NCBI GenBank assembly: GCA_903813345.2
Contig: CAIIXF020000004.1
Span: forward strand, 18,957,513-19,021,512
Length of the DNA: 64,000 nt
Direction of reading: 5' to 3'
Source of the DNA: Owenia fusiformis
Taxonomy: Eukaryota; Annelida; Polychaeta; Sabellida; Oweniidae
How positions within the stretch are numbered: position 1 is the first letter of the stretch; each line of letters starts with the position of its first letter. The position numbers were made by a program, and so were the translations under genes. Positions 38,141 to 51,200 of the stretch are shown here, piece by piece. The notes under the pieces are model-generated. The model ran no database searches. It saw only the letters and a program-made list of their open reading frames with translations, and had not been told where the DNA came from.

Positions 38141-39192
38141 AAACTAATTCTCAACCGTTCTTTCCAGTCTCACAAAAAGTTGTAAAAGGGGCTTCATATC
38201 GCTGTGGTCGGGGAATATGTTAAACATAATAAGCTACTTCATTCATACACTTCTCCAATTTCCATCTCATTCGCAGTTTGTTCAGATCGCACCATGCATG
38301 TCGGTGTCCCAGTGTCAGAGTAAATACTAAATATAGTCTCCCTGAATATATGGTCCGTGAGACCATACACACTCTTAACTGGACCATAATGTCTGTATTG
38401 GTAAACAATATAACCCAGGACTATATATAATGACGGACTATAAAGACGTTGACAAGTCTAAGGGACCATATTTAGTACGGTCTATATAAACGTTGACACC
38501 GGGGTCGGTGCAAACGCAAGTAATATCCGATTGCACGACGTCACGCATTTCTAGAACTAGGCTCGAAGTACGTATAACGTTCGTAGTCTATAGTGAGTAC
38601 ATCTCGTTTGAAGTACGATCGTCCCACGATCTGACCTTTTCCCATATAAATGAAAAATAGATGGCATAATGGGTATTGGTAGGGCTAGGTTAGGGCTTGA
38701 ATACATGTAAATGTATTGCCAGAGTCACTTAATTTCTTGATTTAAGAAATAATTCCATTTGGATCAACTTAAAACTCCATTGGAATGTAACTATATGATC
38801 TTATTGACATGTGGATATTGTGATCCTTGTAAAAGTAAATGAACTTTTAAAGGTTTTTCAGCATTGTGTCAATGGAGATTTCGCCCGACCTTTTTTAGAC
38901 AACTAGAAAATGATTAGAATTTGAATAAAGGTATATAACAACTCATATGTTGCAAAACAAAGATGTTTTGATAGAAAATTGCACACAGAATTCAAATATG
39001 GCATCAAAAAGAAGAAAATGTTAGTCTTAATGTTTTAAAATGTAGATCTCCTAAAATCTCATTAAAACGAGACTTTAACAAGATTTCAAAGCTTTATGGA
39101 AAAAGGACCAAATCACAGAACGGTATGGTTGCCATCGAACTTTGAAATGGTTCAAAATTCTAAATCAGCTTCCCGTCTACTCTGCGCACAAG
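38141..39192. other. Intergenic DNA, no gene seen
   Basis: Includes an area at 38380-38600 with repeated 'tatataaacgttgac'-like phrases. I see no coding region, RNA gene or clear transposon. Confidence 0.4.
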
Positions 39193-39328
39193 TGATGCCG
39201 TGGTCACATTTTTCAATACGGCGCTAGACCGATTGAGTATTTTGTTCAAAATTGTATTCAATTTTGAACAAAATACTCATCAGCCGGGCGCCGGTGCTGA
39301 AAATCGGAGCAAATGTGACCACGGCATA
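39193..39328. mobile_element. Small palindromic element with perfect inner hairpin
   Basis: TGCCGTGGTCACATTT at the left is the exact reverse complement of the right end (39313-39328). In the middle, GAGTATTTTGTTCAAAATTG is separated by four bases from its reverse complement, giving a perfect 20-bp stem. About 136 bp in all. Confidence 0.7.
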
Positions 39329-39425
39329 AGCGTACCAACTCAAAATATAGCCCCACCGGGAGCCCCACGCCCATGGATTCGGATCTGCAGGCCTTACTTG
39401 TTTTTTCTGTTTTGAAAAACTCGAT

Positions 39426-39641
39426 ATGAGATATGTATTTCTTACTTTTTCAAAGAAATCTAAAAATATTTCGTGGTGGTTTTGTGTTTACATCGCAATT
39501 TCAATCACTGCCATCATTTTTCAAACGAGTTACCTTGGAATATCAAGACGTCATGCAATTCTAAAATGTGACTTTCATTCACCATTTATTATAAAATTAA
39601 TTTGCTTCATGGGTGACAAAATATTTCTAGTCTCCTGTTGA
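39426..39641 (+). CDS. Weak candidate exon: signal-anchor-like N-terminus
   Basis: An ATG-initiated frame reads MRYVFLTFSKKSKN and then the hydrophobic WWFCVYIAISITAIIFQTSY, the look of a type II membrane anchor. It ends at a stop at 39639-39641 with no recognised domain. It could be a first exon of an unseen gene or chance. No homology recognised. Confidence 0.15.
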   Translation: MRYVFLTFSKKSKNISWWFCVYIAISITAIIFQTSYLGISRRHAILKCDFHSPFIIKLICFMGDKIFLVSC

Positions 39642-40006
39642 ATGTCGAGTCTCGCATCATACGAATGTAATTTTAGGCGATCTGTCTGCATCACTGTTTG
39701 TGTGCATGATGTGGGATTTAAAATTGCCGCTTTATATACTATAATATATACCCAATTTTTGGTTATTATATATGACTGCCATCTTTAAATGGAATTTGTT
39801 TCTGAAAGGAGTGGTATAATTAGGTTCTATCAATTCATGAATGTGCGTGTGTAGTTAAAGGTAAATACTAAATAGCGCAAAGTGTTCAATAAAAGATCTT
39901 ATGTCAAAAGTTGGCTAGTGATCACAAATGAACTTTCATTGACTGGTATTACAAATAATTCTTAATCACGTTGCGCTTGCTTTAACAAATTTTGACATGA
40001 ACACAT

Positions 40007-40270
40007 TTGAGGAGTTTAAAAAGCATTGATCACGACCTAAAAACGGGAAACAACACAGAATTAGTTTCAACATTTCAATATTTGTTTGTTATGCGCGCTC
40101 TGAATCAAGGCCTTGCTCTGGATATTGGAATCAGAACCGAAGTGAGTACACAATTTAGACTATATGTCTCTGAGTTAACCTACAGGGCTCAAATAAATCC
40201 TGTCAGTAAGAGAAAAATTATCTCGATGCCTAGTCAGCGATTACAGAATATCATTAATAAGGTGTGTCTA
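40007..40270 (+). CDS. Weak candidate exon in the intergenic region
   Basis: An open frame reading NNTELVSTFQYLFVMRALNQ, IRTEVSTQFRLYVSELTYRA and ISMPSQRLQNIINK ends exactly at AAG|GTGTGT, a usable donor. Composition is more protein-like than neighbouring frames. There is no clear start codon or acceptor, and I do not recognise the sequence. Confidence 0.2.
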
Positions 40271-41005
40271 ATGGTTTAGAAACACTATGATTTTTCTGGT
40301 ATTTGACATGTGTATGGGATGTCATAGATTGATTAGGTCAATGTTAGGAGCAGGACATTTTCGATAAACTCAGCCCAAAGGTGCATTTATGCACCTGAAA
40401 ACTGGTTATTCACATAGGAACTTACCAGCACATGCAATGTCAATCACGCTTCTGCATCAAATTAGTCTGAAGCTTACTGACTGTCGACTGAGTCATCATT
40501 TCTCTTCAAAGAGGGCAATCTCATAATTTCAGTCTGCTGATGTGTTTCATTCGTTTATATATATTATTAATATTAACCGATGGAATATTGCAATGTGACA
40601 TTATTTCAATTCAGGTTGTCATCAATTAATTTCGTTGTTTTACTCCTGTATTGGTAAATAATCCATATCAGCATGAATTCTACACCTACAGATAAAGGAA
40701 TATGATGTTTAATGACAACATAGAAATGAGTTTTATTAAACTTAGATCAAACACATTAATAAAATATTCCTCATATGCTAGTTTCAGGGTGATATCCTCT
40801 GTTTTAATTCAGAAAATGGAGATACAATGTATCTTGAATTTTACATAAAATTTAATATTTTCTTTTTTTATATATACCTATTTAAAATATCTGTGCTGAA
40901 CTAATAATTTAGAAAAACCTTATTATGTACTTTTTGTGTAAAACTGAAAACTGTATATGGAGTGAGTTTTTCAAAATGTGTATTTGAAAATGATTTGGCA
41001 CTTTA

Positions 41006-41291
41006 ATTATAAACCATTAACATCTTTGAACATACATGTATGTACAGAAAAGCCATTAACATTTTTGAACATACAAGTATGTACAGAACTACCTTAACTC
41101 TAATTATAAGCCATTAACATTTTTGAACATACAAGTATGTACAGAACTACCTTAACTCTAATTATAAGCCATTAACATTTTTGAACATACATGTATGTAC
41201 AGAACTACCTTAACTCTAATTATAAGCCATTAACATTTTTGAACATACATGTATGTACAGAACTACCTTAACTCTAATTATAAGAAGTACC
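41006..41291. repeat. 58-bp tandem array with an embedded palindrome
   Basis: About 4-5 units containing 'cattaacatttttgaacata' then ACATACATGTATGT, a self-complementary core, and 'agaactaccttaactctaat'. One more unit (41648-41708) lies beyond an insertion. Confidence 0.9.
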
Positions 41292-41295
41292 TTAA

Positions 41296-41647
41296 AAGGG
41301 CAACAAGGACTGTAGAGAGAAAATTCAAATTTTTTTATTTTTTCTGAGCTATCAGGTCAATTTGGCTTAACATCTTCTTTGACATACCTATTTTGTGAAC
41401 GTATGGATAAACTCTAAACTTCAGGATTAAGAAGTGTAAATTCAGTTCAAAGCTTCTATAAAGGGAGTCCCACTTAAAATTTTTTAAGATTCACTACGTT
41501 TCAAGAGGTATATCAGCCGAAATAATGTTCATCCAGAGTGTTTCTTTGTAGATAATAAAAATATATGTTAATCTTGATGAAATATCCAAACTTAAATATA
41601 TTTTGACACTGGTCAATAATCGTTGAATTGCACTAATTGTTGCACCT
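41296..41647. mobile_element. TTAA-flanked piggyBac-like MITE inside the 58-bp array
   Basis: A 352-bp insertion interrupts the array and is flanked by TTAA (41292-41295 and 41648-41651). Its ends AAGGGCAACAA and TTGTTGCACCTT are inverted apart from a one-base shift. Non-coding. Confidence 0.6.
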
Positions 41648-42136
41648 TTAACTCTAATTATAAGCCATTAACATTTTTGCACATACATGTACATGTACAG
41701 AACTACCTTAAGTCTTATTGGTCACTGGTACAAACATAAAATTGAGATTTTACCAGGAAAGGTTTTAGAATACTTTCCAAATAGTCAGGTTTCAGGTTTT
41801 GAATTTAAATTGAAACTCAATCTTGTTTTGAATATTTCAGGTGCTTACACTGGATTTAGATTATTGGTTAATGTTTCTACTCTTAACAATTGATTTACAT
41901 AAGAAGAATGAAAAGAACAGTTCAACAATAACCTCAACATTCCACTAATGTGATCAGTTGGAAAAGTGAAAGTTGAAAATAAAACAGCAACTTAAGAAAA
42001 GAAGTCTGTAAGGATATCTGATAGTATACACCATAGAAAATACATACAGATGAGGAATGTAAAATTGATGATTTTGGGGAACATGATTCGAACTTGAATA
42101 TTTAGAGGATATTTCAACACAGATAGAGTCTAGTAT

Positions 42137-42242
42137 ATGGAAACCATTATGGAAGAGAAAAGAGCAATCAGGTCCAGCCAGAAACTATGGGTGATCTTAC
42201 TCCTGATGCTATATGGGTTCAAGATTCAGGTGAAATGTGAAG
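42137..42242 (+). CDS. Gene 2 exon 1: start codon and signal peptide
   Basis: METIMEEKRAIRSSQ is followed by the hydrophobic LWVILLLMLYGF and a likely cleavage region before KCE. Donor GAAG|GTAAGT in phase 1. A second in-frame ATG is at 42149; I start at the first. The 5' UTR and promoter are not distinguishable. Confidence 0.8.
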
Positions 42243-45200
42243 GTAAGTGAAATATTTATGTATTGTGCCCTGCATGAAATATCTATTTAGCTGGATATCC
42301 TTATGCATACTGCTTCAAAGTCTGGAAAGTATTTGAAAATTAAAGACATAGACAAGATTTAATCTTTATTGAAATACAAGAAAATAAGACTTAGAAAGAA
42401 ACTGATTAGTGAATAGAAATGAACATGATCATTCTAACATTTTAGTTCTATGAGCTAACAAGTTGTTGACACTATTTTATTTCTCTAAGGTTAAGCAAAT
42501 AATAAAGTCAACAATCCCATGATCAAGTAAGAAAATGGTCTATATCAAATCTACTAAACACTCAAATCACACTATAGAGATGTCCTGGGAGAGATGTTTT
42601 AAGACCTCATTCAACAAATTAGCAGAAATATGTGTTGCCTACTTATATGAAATGATACATTTAATTGCTTATTGTCAATCACAGGTCACCAATGTTTTAA
42701 TAATGAATTATAATCACAGTTATAAAAAATTGTGGCTGTTTGTACAGATGTATACAGTTGTACATGTTTACTATTGTTTCTTAATTAACCCCTCCATGTC
42801 TGCTTCTTGTAGATTTTAACCCTGACAATGCTTTCTGGCAGGAGTTTTTAGGACTGAATTCCTCATTTTTAACATCAGGTGAAGATTGCATGGAATTGAA
42901 TGATCACTGTTATATATATTGTTTATTATGTCATGGTGGATGAATCCTTTTACCCTTTAGCCTAGTATTCTTTGGAAATGAAGACAAGGAGGAAGATGAA
43001 TATAAATGGGACTGATTTTTTTAAACATATAACATTGTAATCTGAGTCATTTCCCCCTGGCACTACAAGAATTCAAAGGGTTAATATGATGGTTTTATCA
43101 GGTACATTGATTGTCACAGTTGTGGTTGCATGTTATTGTCACATGAGTCATGCTATGGATGTACAATATATAATTGCATGATGAGATTGTATATTAAACA
43201 CCATCACTGGAGTGTGCAAACTCTGGTGTCACACTCACATATTTTTAGATTCCCAATTATTAAAATATGTATTTGCTTGGTTTGTCACACAGCTATTAGG
43301 CTAATTGTTTGCCACACAATATTTGAAATCAGGATGTGCACTGGCGGATTAGGGGGGGGGGCCTGGGTGGGCCCAGAAAAAAAAATTGGGCCCAAAATTT
43401 GGGCCAAATAAGGCCTTTAGGCCCAAAAAAGTGGGCCTTTTTGGTCATTACTGGGCCTTTTAAGGCCTTATTTTTTAATTTCAGGCCAAATTTTGAAGAA
43501 AATGGGCCTAAAAATTTCAAAATTTGGGCCCACTTTTGGATTTTAGGGGCCCCAAATTTTTTTTCGCACAAGCGCGGACGTTTTTTTCTCTGATCTGAAA
43601 TTTGGGCCCCCCCCCTTGTTGCTTCCTGGATCCGCCCCTGATATGTACATGTGAAAAGTTTTCACACCAAGTTTTAATATAGTTGTGAGAATGTTGAGAT
43701 ATTTATTATTTGGGAAATAAGGTTGAGTTGAAGAGTGGAATTCACATAGAACATGTAGGGGTTTCGTGGAAATTCTATGTGTATTCACCTCTGAAGTCAA
43801 TGTTATAAAATCATGAAAGTGAAATATCTTTTATTGTATCACTGTCATATTCATCATTCTGGTACTACACAAGACGTGAAAAATAAGAAGCCATATTCAA
43901 TGTCTGTACATGTGAATGGTGCATATCAAATGATATTCATCAGTCATGACTACTATGAGTGTATCTTTTTAATTTTTACTTTTACAGCAGTAGTATTTTT
44001 ATTTATTTATGTCTCACATACTAAAACAGATACTGTATACATAATTTACATTATAAAACAATACATAAAAATTAAACAGTGCTTGGCTGATGCTGACCTA
44101 TGAGAGACATTAATGTTGCATCATGCTCTGCCGTTTGGCTTGCATTTTTATAATTGTTTTACCAAGTGTTCGTGAACAGTCTTATTCATTATCAAACAGT
44201 ATTTCACTAAACTTGTTTGCATATTAAAGTCATTATAATTTAACATTTTGGAAAACAAACATACACCCCCATGATTACCTTGTTATTATAGATTAGACAT
44301 GGTCTAGAGTTTGTTATTCAATTGATGTGACTGAAGATGATTCTATATTCTGTGAATATCGTGGCACTTTCACAAGATGATATTTCACTAGCCCTTCGGA
44401 CTGGTATATCAATTGTGAAAGATGGAGTTGACTATTAGTATTGAACAAGTAGCGTTTTGCCAAATATGTTATAGAAGCTGCAACTCTGTTTCACTTCTTC
44501 ACATGACTGAGAGGAAATAATGCCACAGCTGATGCTGGGGCATGATGAAGATAGTATAGAACTATATTCTAATTGGTCATAATTATGTGATATCTTATGG
44601 AGTGTGTTTTCATGCTACATTACATCGATCAATGAAGGCTTTTGCTATAGCTTTGAAATCTTATTGAAGTCTTGCATTCAATGAGAGATACATATTAACC
44701 AGTATATGCTACAATGTATTTTGTTCCAACAAGGTTCGGAAAGATATTTTATTTCATTCACATGAATTAATAGAAAGGAACAAAAAACAATTGCACTTAA
44801 AGACAAAAATATGTTAACAAAAACAGTTATATGAAATATATATAAAGGGCTATAAATAATTTTCACATTAAATTGTTGTCAAGCAGTCAATATTACATAA
44901 AGGACCATGTTTTTACAGAATGTTTTCAATAATTGGTTGAAAAGAAAAACATTGTTGAATTCAGTTCACCATATCGATACCAATCCTTTGGGTCAAATTT
45001 TTGGTTTTAGCGCGCTTGTTAGCCTCTGGATCAGCCAGTGATATCTAATATTAATATACCAACTAGACTTTAGACCAATTACATATTTAACCTTACAGTA
45101 TTTATTTATTTCAAATACGTGAACAAAAAGAGATCTGCTGTGTCTGTGGTCATCTAAAAGCCATTTTCATATCTAGTATATCTATAATATGCATACATAA

Positions 45201-48200
45201 AATGATGTTAAATATCCTTGATCTGATATGGCTTGTAACTTCAAAAAGAGCATCATGTTATGATTTAATTTATGTCTGAATACTGAGAAAATATTTAAAA
45301 ATAAGTTCAGTAAGTAAAGCTAATTTTGCTCTCAATCTAATTCTTGTCAATCATCATTCAAATTAGCTTTACTTAATGAATGTAAATATTATTAGATAAA
45401 TTTTATAATTTTGTCATAATTATAAATAACAAAATGTAACATTATTTAGATAAATGATTGCTTCATCCTTAATTTATTGGAAAAAAGTAAATTGGCTTCA
45501 TATGTCAGGCCCGTAGCCAGGGGGGGTTCGCGAACCCCCCCCCCCCCCCCCCTGGCCAAAAATTCTTTCAAAATCATGCAGTTTTTGACCATTTTGAGCA
45601 CTTCTCAAGTGATTTTAGCCTAATTTGGGCCAAAATTGTCAAATGTGAACCCCCCCTGGAAATTTTTGAAAATTGAACCCCCCCCCTTGGCAAATCCTGG
45701 CTACGGGCCTGTATGTTTACATGGTTTAAAATTTTCATTCAGATCCAGAGTGGAAAGTGTGCTCCCTCAAAACCAATCAAATTTAGCCATCACCAGATAA
45801 AAATGATGCAAAATTATTTTGAAAAGAGATAATTGATACCTGTTTGTATATATGGCTCTTGGTATTTGCATCTTTAACTTCCAAGACTTTTATACAGTTG
45901 AGCTAACTGATGCCTTGTGAATCAAGACTGACTGTAATTGATGGTGAATCAGTAAACATATAAACTACATCAATATACATCTCAGCAAAAACATATTTAT
46001 TAAGGTTTGATTCATATTGGCTTGATTTCTACATGATTTAGCTATGACTGGGCTATAACTGGGCTCCTGTGGTGTAAAACCATTTTTTGCCATTTTTCTG
46101 CAATTATTTCATTTTGGTAAAATAAATATATGATATATGGAATGCTGCTTGCGTGTGAACATGGTCAACTATGTAGCACAACAGGGTGTCTTCCAACAAT
46201 GTTCCTGTCTAAACTTCTAATGGATTACTCAAATGATATATTAATGACATTTACTGATTTATTTTAGTTTTTTGCATTTTTAAAACATGATTAACGCAGC
46301 CTAAATTGAACAGAGATAATGGGTATCAGTTGGTCAATTTGTATCACAAAATATTGTAAATTGTTCTTTTAATATTTCTTAACAGGAATGTATAGCAAAG
46401 TATGTCACAGTGATTTTGAGTTTAATTATTATCATAGTATACATGTATCTCAACGTTATTAGTAGGTCATTTGTTTTATTGTCCCTATGTATATGTTTTT
46501 TACGTTACTACGGTAAACTTTAGGTCTTTTTGTTACAAAAAATCTTCCATTGTTCTATGGCGTCATAGATGTATGCTGTTATATTTTTTTAATCTTGAAA
46601 AAGACTTGAGGATACAAGTCGAAAGCCTTAATCTAATAAGAAAAATCTTTGAAGAAATGAATGAGATTTTTATCTCTTGGACTTTTCTGAATTGAAATAT
46701 TTTTTTCTTTTCACTTTGGACCATCTTCTATATGTCACTGTTCCGCTTCAATAAAATGTTTCATAAGTGTGTAAAGTGAATCAAAACATAAATAATTAAA
46801 TTCTAGTCTTGATACTTCTTTGTAGTTCTTTTCTACAAATGTTTCTTAGTGGCTTTTAGGGTCAAATAAAAGATTGGTGGTGGGATAAGAGCTTCATTTT
46901 TGTGTCAATCTCATTCCGTCTGTTTTTAGGGATATATGTAGTAAAAGTTGTAAGTAAAATGCTCAGATATAAGGCCAAGAATTATATGCTAGTAGATAAA
47001 GAGGCCAGGTGGAATTAAGAAGATATCTGGCATGCACTTTGCTTGCATTTCTGTGTTTGATCACAGTTCCAGTATGCCATTACCATCGCCATTGTATAGT
47101 ATGATCAGATAGTGACATTTGACTCTGGTTAACTGACATTTAAATAGCAATCTTTTAACACAAGAATTGTTGATGAAACACTCAAACACATTTATCTACT
47201 TATATTCATGATTTATATAATTAGGGATTAAGGGGTATTTTATTATATTGGGGATTAATCCCCCTTTATTTATGTTAAGCTTATAACCAAATCTTAATAG
47301 AAGGTCAAGTAGAGCTATTACCTTTCTTTTGACTCTCTATACATTGGTACATATTTGTGCCTTAATATATTTAATCCCAAATATTGTCATTTAGTATTAG
47401 TGAATGTCTAGTGGGTAGAATTATCCAATTTTTGTAACATAATCTTATTTGATTTCTGATATAACTTCTGATACTTCAATATTTGATAACATAAAGTACT
47501 CCTTAAAACATTGGTTTTTGAAACAATGGGTCGGTAAGTCAAGTTGTTAATGTTTCTGTGACAGAAGTTTAACAACAACTACTGTATGACAAGTTAATAG
47601 GTTCAGTACATACTTGTTCAAGGCTCATTGAGTCATCAAATTGGCAAAGGTCAGATTGGTTATGACTGCTATCACACACTCTCTCTAAAATGTCAATGAA
47701 CTGCACAATTTGCATTTCTAGACTTTTTTGGCAGGAATCAAACTCAAGTGGTTGGTTTATACAACATAGTACTACTTACCCATAGGTCACAAAAACAATT
47801 TTCATTTTTGTGTTATTGTATCATGAGCATACTAACACAATGTGATAATGCACTTTGTTTGTTTTCTGAAAATTTGACTCAGTATATTTTACTTTGATGA
47901 CATGTCATTAAAATTATGACTTTTTGGATTTCAGGTAAATGTATGTATTGTAGGGGCAGACAATTAGACCTTAAGGACACCTGCTAATATAACACATATT
48001 AGTGATGATAGAAACTGAAAATTATACATAGAAAAAGTCATTTGCAATAAATCCAATACATTGTATAATGAATTTATAGGCATATTATTATTATACAAGT
48101 AAAGCTTCTTATAGGGACAGAATTTTCACATTTTTCTATGTGTTAAACCATGGGCCACACTCATGATTAAACCATGCTTATGTACATAGGGGGTCAACAA

Positions 48201-51200
48201 TCTTCATCAATATATATGTATTGTAATATCCTACTGCTATGTTGTAGGTCTGTGTAAAGCATCTGATGGGGAAGGGAACATAGCACTAGGGTCAACAATC
48301 TTCATCAATGATATACCTGAAGATTATAAAAATGGTAAGTACAGTACAGTTGACTATACTTATACATATATGTAGAAAAATTGATAGCTCTACCTAGGTT
48401 TTTATTTGTGAATACCATTATCTGTTCTAAATGCCTGTGTTTTATGTTACAGGTACAGTCTTGTCTGTACTCAACATAACTAAATGACTGTATTTCATGT
48501 TACAGGTACAGTCTTGTCTGTACTAAACATAACTAAATGGCTGTATTTCATGTTACAGGTAGTCTTGTCTCTAGTAAACAGAACTGTCTGTACTCAACAT
48601 AACTAAATGACTGTATTTCATGTTACAGGTACAGTCTTGTCTGTACTTTAACATAACTAAATGGCTGTATTTCATGTTACAGGTACGGTCTTGTCTCTAG
48701 TAAACAGAACTAAATGACTGTATTTCATGTTACAGGCACAGTCTTGTCTGTGCTTAACAGAACTAAATGACTGTATTTCATATTACAGGTACAGTCTTGT
48801 CTGTACTAAACATAACTAAATGACTGTATTTCATGTTACAGGTACAGTTACTATTACGAGGCTTCTGGACTTGTCTGGTTTAAACATCATTCTTGCCCAG
48901 TTTGCCATTCTCTCAAGACCCTCAAGAAGCCACTTCATGCCTAACTAACATAACTAAATGACTGTATTTCATGTTACAGGTACAGTTACTATTACGAGGC
49001 TTCTGGACTTGTCTGGTTTAAACATCATTCTTGCCCAGTTTGCCATTCTCTCAAGTCCCTCAAGAAGCCACTTCATGCCTAACTAACATAACTAAATGAC
49101 TGTATTTCATGTTACATGTACAGTCTTGTCTGTACTAAACATAACTAAATGACTGTATTTCATGTTACAGGTACAGTCTTGTCTGTACTAAACATAACTA
49201 AATGACTGTATTTCATGTTACAGGTACAGTCTTGTCTCTAGTAAACAGAACTAAATGACTGTATTTCATGTTGCAGGCACAGTCTTGTCTGTACTAAACA
49301 TAACTAAATGACTGTATTTCATGTTACAGGTACAGTCTTGTCTCTAGTAAACAGAACTAAATGACTGTATTTCATGTTACAGGCACAGTCTTGTCTGTAC
49401 TAAACATAGCAAAATGACTGTATTTCATGTTACAGGCACAGTCTTGTCTGTACTAAACATAACTAAATGACTGTATTTCATGTTACAGGTACAATCTTGT
49501 CTGTACTAAACATAACTAAATGACTGTATTTCATGTTACAGGTACAGTCTTGTCTGTACTAAACATAACAAAATGACTGTATTTCATGTTACAGGTACAG
49601 TCTTGTCTGTACTAAACATAACTAAATGGCTGTATTTCATGTTACAGGTACAGTCTTATCTGTACTAAACATAACTAAATGACTGTATTTCATGTTACAG
49701 GTACAGTCTTGTCTGTACTAAACATAACAAAATGACTGTATTTCATGTTACAGGTACAGTCTTGTCTGTACTAAACATAACTAAATGGCTGTATTTCATG
49801 TTACAGGTACAGTCTTATCTGTACTAAACATAACTAAATGACTGTATTTCATGTTACAGGTACAATCTTGTCTGTACTAAACATAACTTAATGACTGTAT
49901 TTCATGTTACAGGTACAGTCTTGTCTCTAGTAAGCAGAACTAAATGACTGTATTTCATGTTACAGGACAGTCTTGTCTGAACTAAACATAACTAATTGAC
50001 TGTATTTCATGTTACAGCAATCTTGTCTGTACTAAACATAACTAAATGACTGTATTTCATGTTACAGGTACAGTCTTGTCTCTAGTAAACAGAACTAAAT
50101 GACTGTATTTCATGTTACAGACACAGTCTTGTCTGTACTAAACATAACTAAATGACTGTATTTCATGTTACAGGTACAGTCTTGTCTGTACTTAACATAA
50201 CAAAATGACTGTATTTCATGTTACAGGTACAGTCTTGTCTGTACTAAACATAACTAAATGGCTGTATTTCATGTTACAGGTACAGTCTTGTCTGTACTAA
50301 ACATAACTAAATGACTGTATTTCATGTTACAGGTACAGTCTTGTCTGTACTAAACAGAACTAAATGACTGTATTTCATGTTACAGGTACAGTCTTGTCTG
50401 TACTCAACATAACTAAATGACTGTATTTCATGTTACAGGTACAGTCTTGTCTGTACTAAACATAACTGGAGACAATAGTGAAATAGAACTACAAATTACT
50501 GATATTAGTGATCCTCACATAGGCTTCCATCCTGCTACACGGGAACTGGTCCTTTTGAGACCACTGGAAAGAGATGGAGAATCAGGACAGAGCTCTATCA
50601 GCATCAAACTGTCCTGTAGGGACCTCAGTGCAGAGCAAAGCATGGTGGGTAGTTTCCGTATAGGAAATTAGGTATTGTAACTTTAATAACATGATGAATA
50701 TCAACGGCCCAGGTAGCCCTGGTTCCTTGCATAATTTACAGGAGTTGCATTAAAATCACAGATGTTGGCCAGATCGTTTTGTAGTAGGATCTCATAGGCT
50801 CAAAGAATAATACACAAGATATGACACCAAATTGGAAAATTTAAAAAAAAGTGACCACCTTTCAAAACGTTCCTTATACAAAATGGTACCTGCTTCCCTG
50901 TGGCACTGATTTTGCACTTATTTTATAGCTGAGATCTTCATCTTTCTATTTCTACTTGTTTGGTTTGAGTAAATAACCTATGGTTGCAGTTATCTGACTT
51001 TTAATACGGCGAATATTTTTCACGAAATCCGGACTCTTGTGTATCCAAATATCATTGTACTGATGACGTCACATTTCTGGAACCACAGGAGCACCATTCA
51101 GATTTGGACAGACAAGAGTCTGTAAAATAGTATAAAATATCACTGTTTTGGCCTCTTATCAACGCAGTATTGCTTGAATAACGATCATTGGTGATAAAAA

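Noticed and set aside
43329-43593. Complementary frames rich in G, P, F and K
   Set aside because: They arise from repeated GGGCC words in a short transposon-like element.
46471-46695. 74-codon frame in intron 1 of gene 2
   Set aside because: No recognised similarity, no splice-site support, AT-driven composition.
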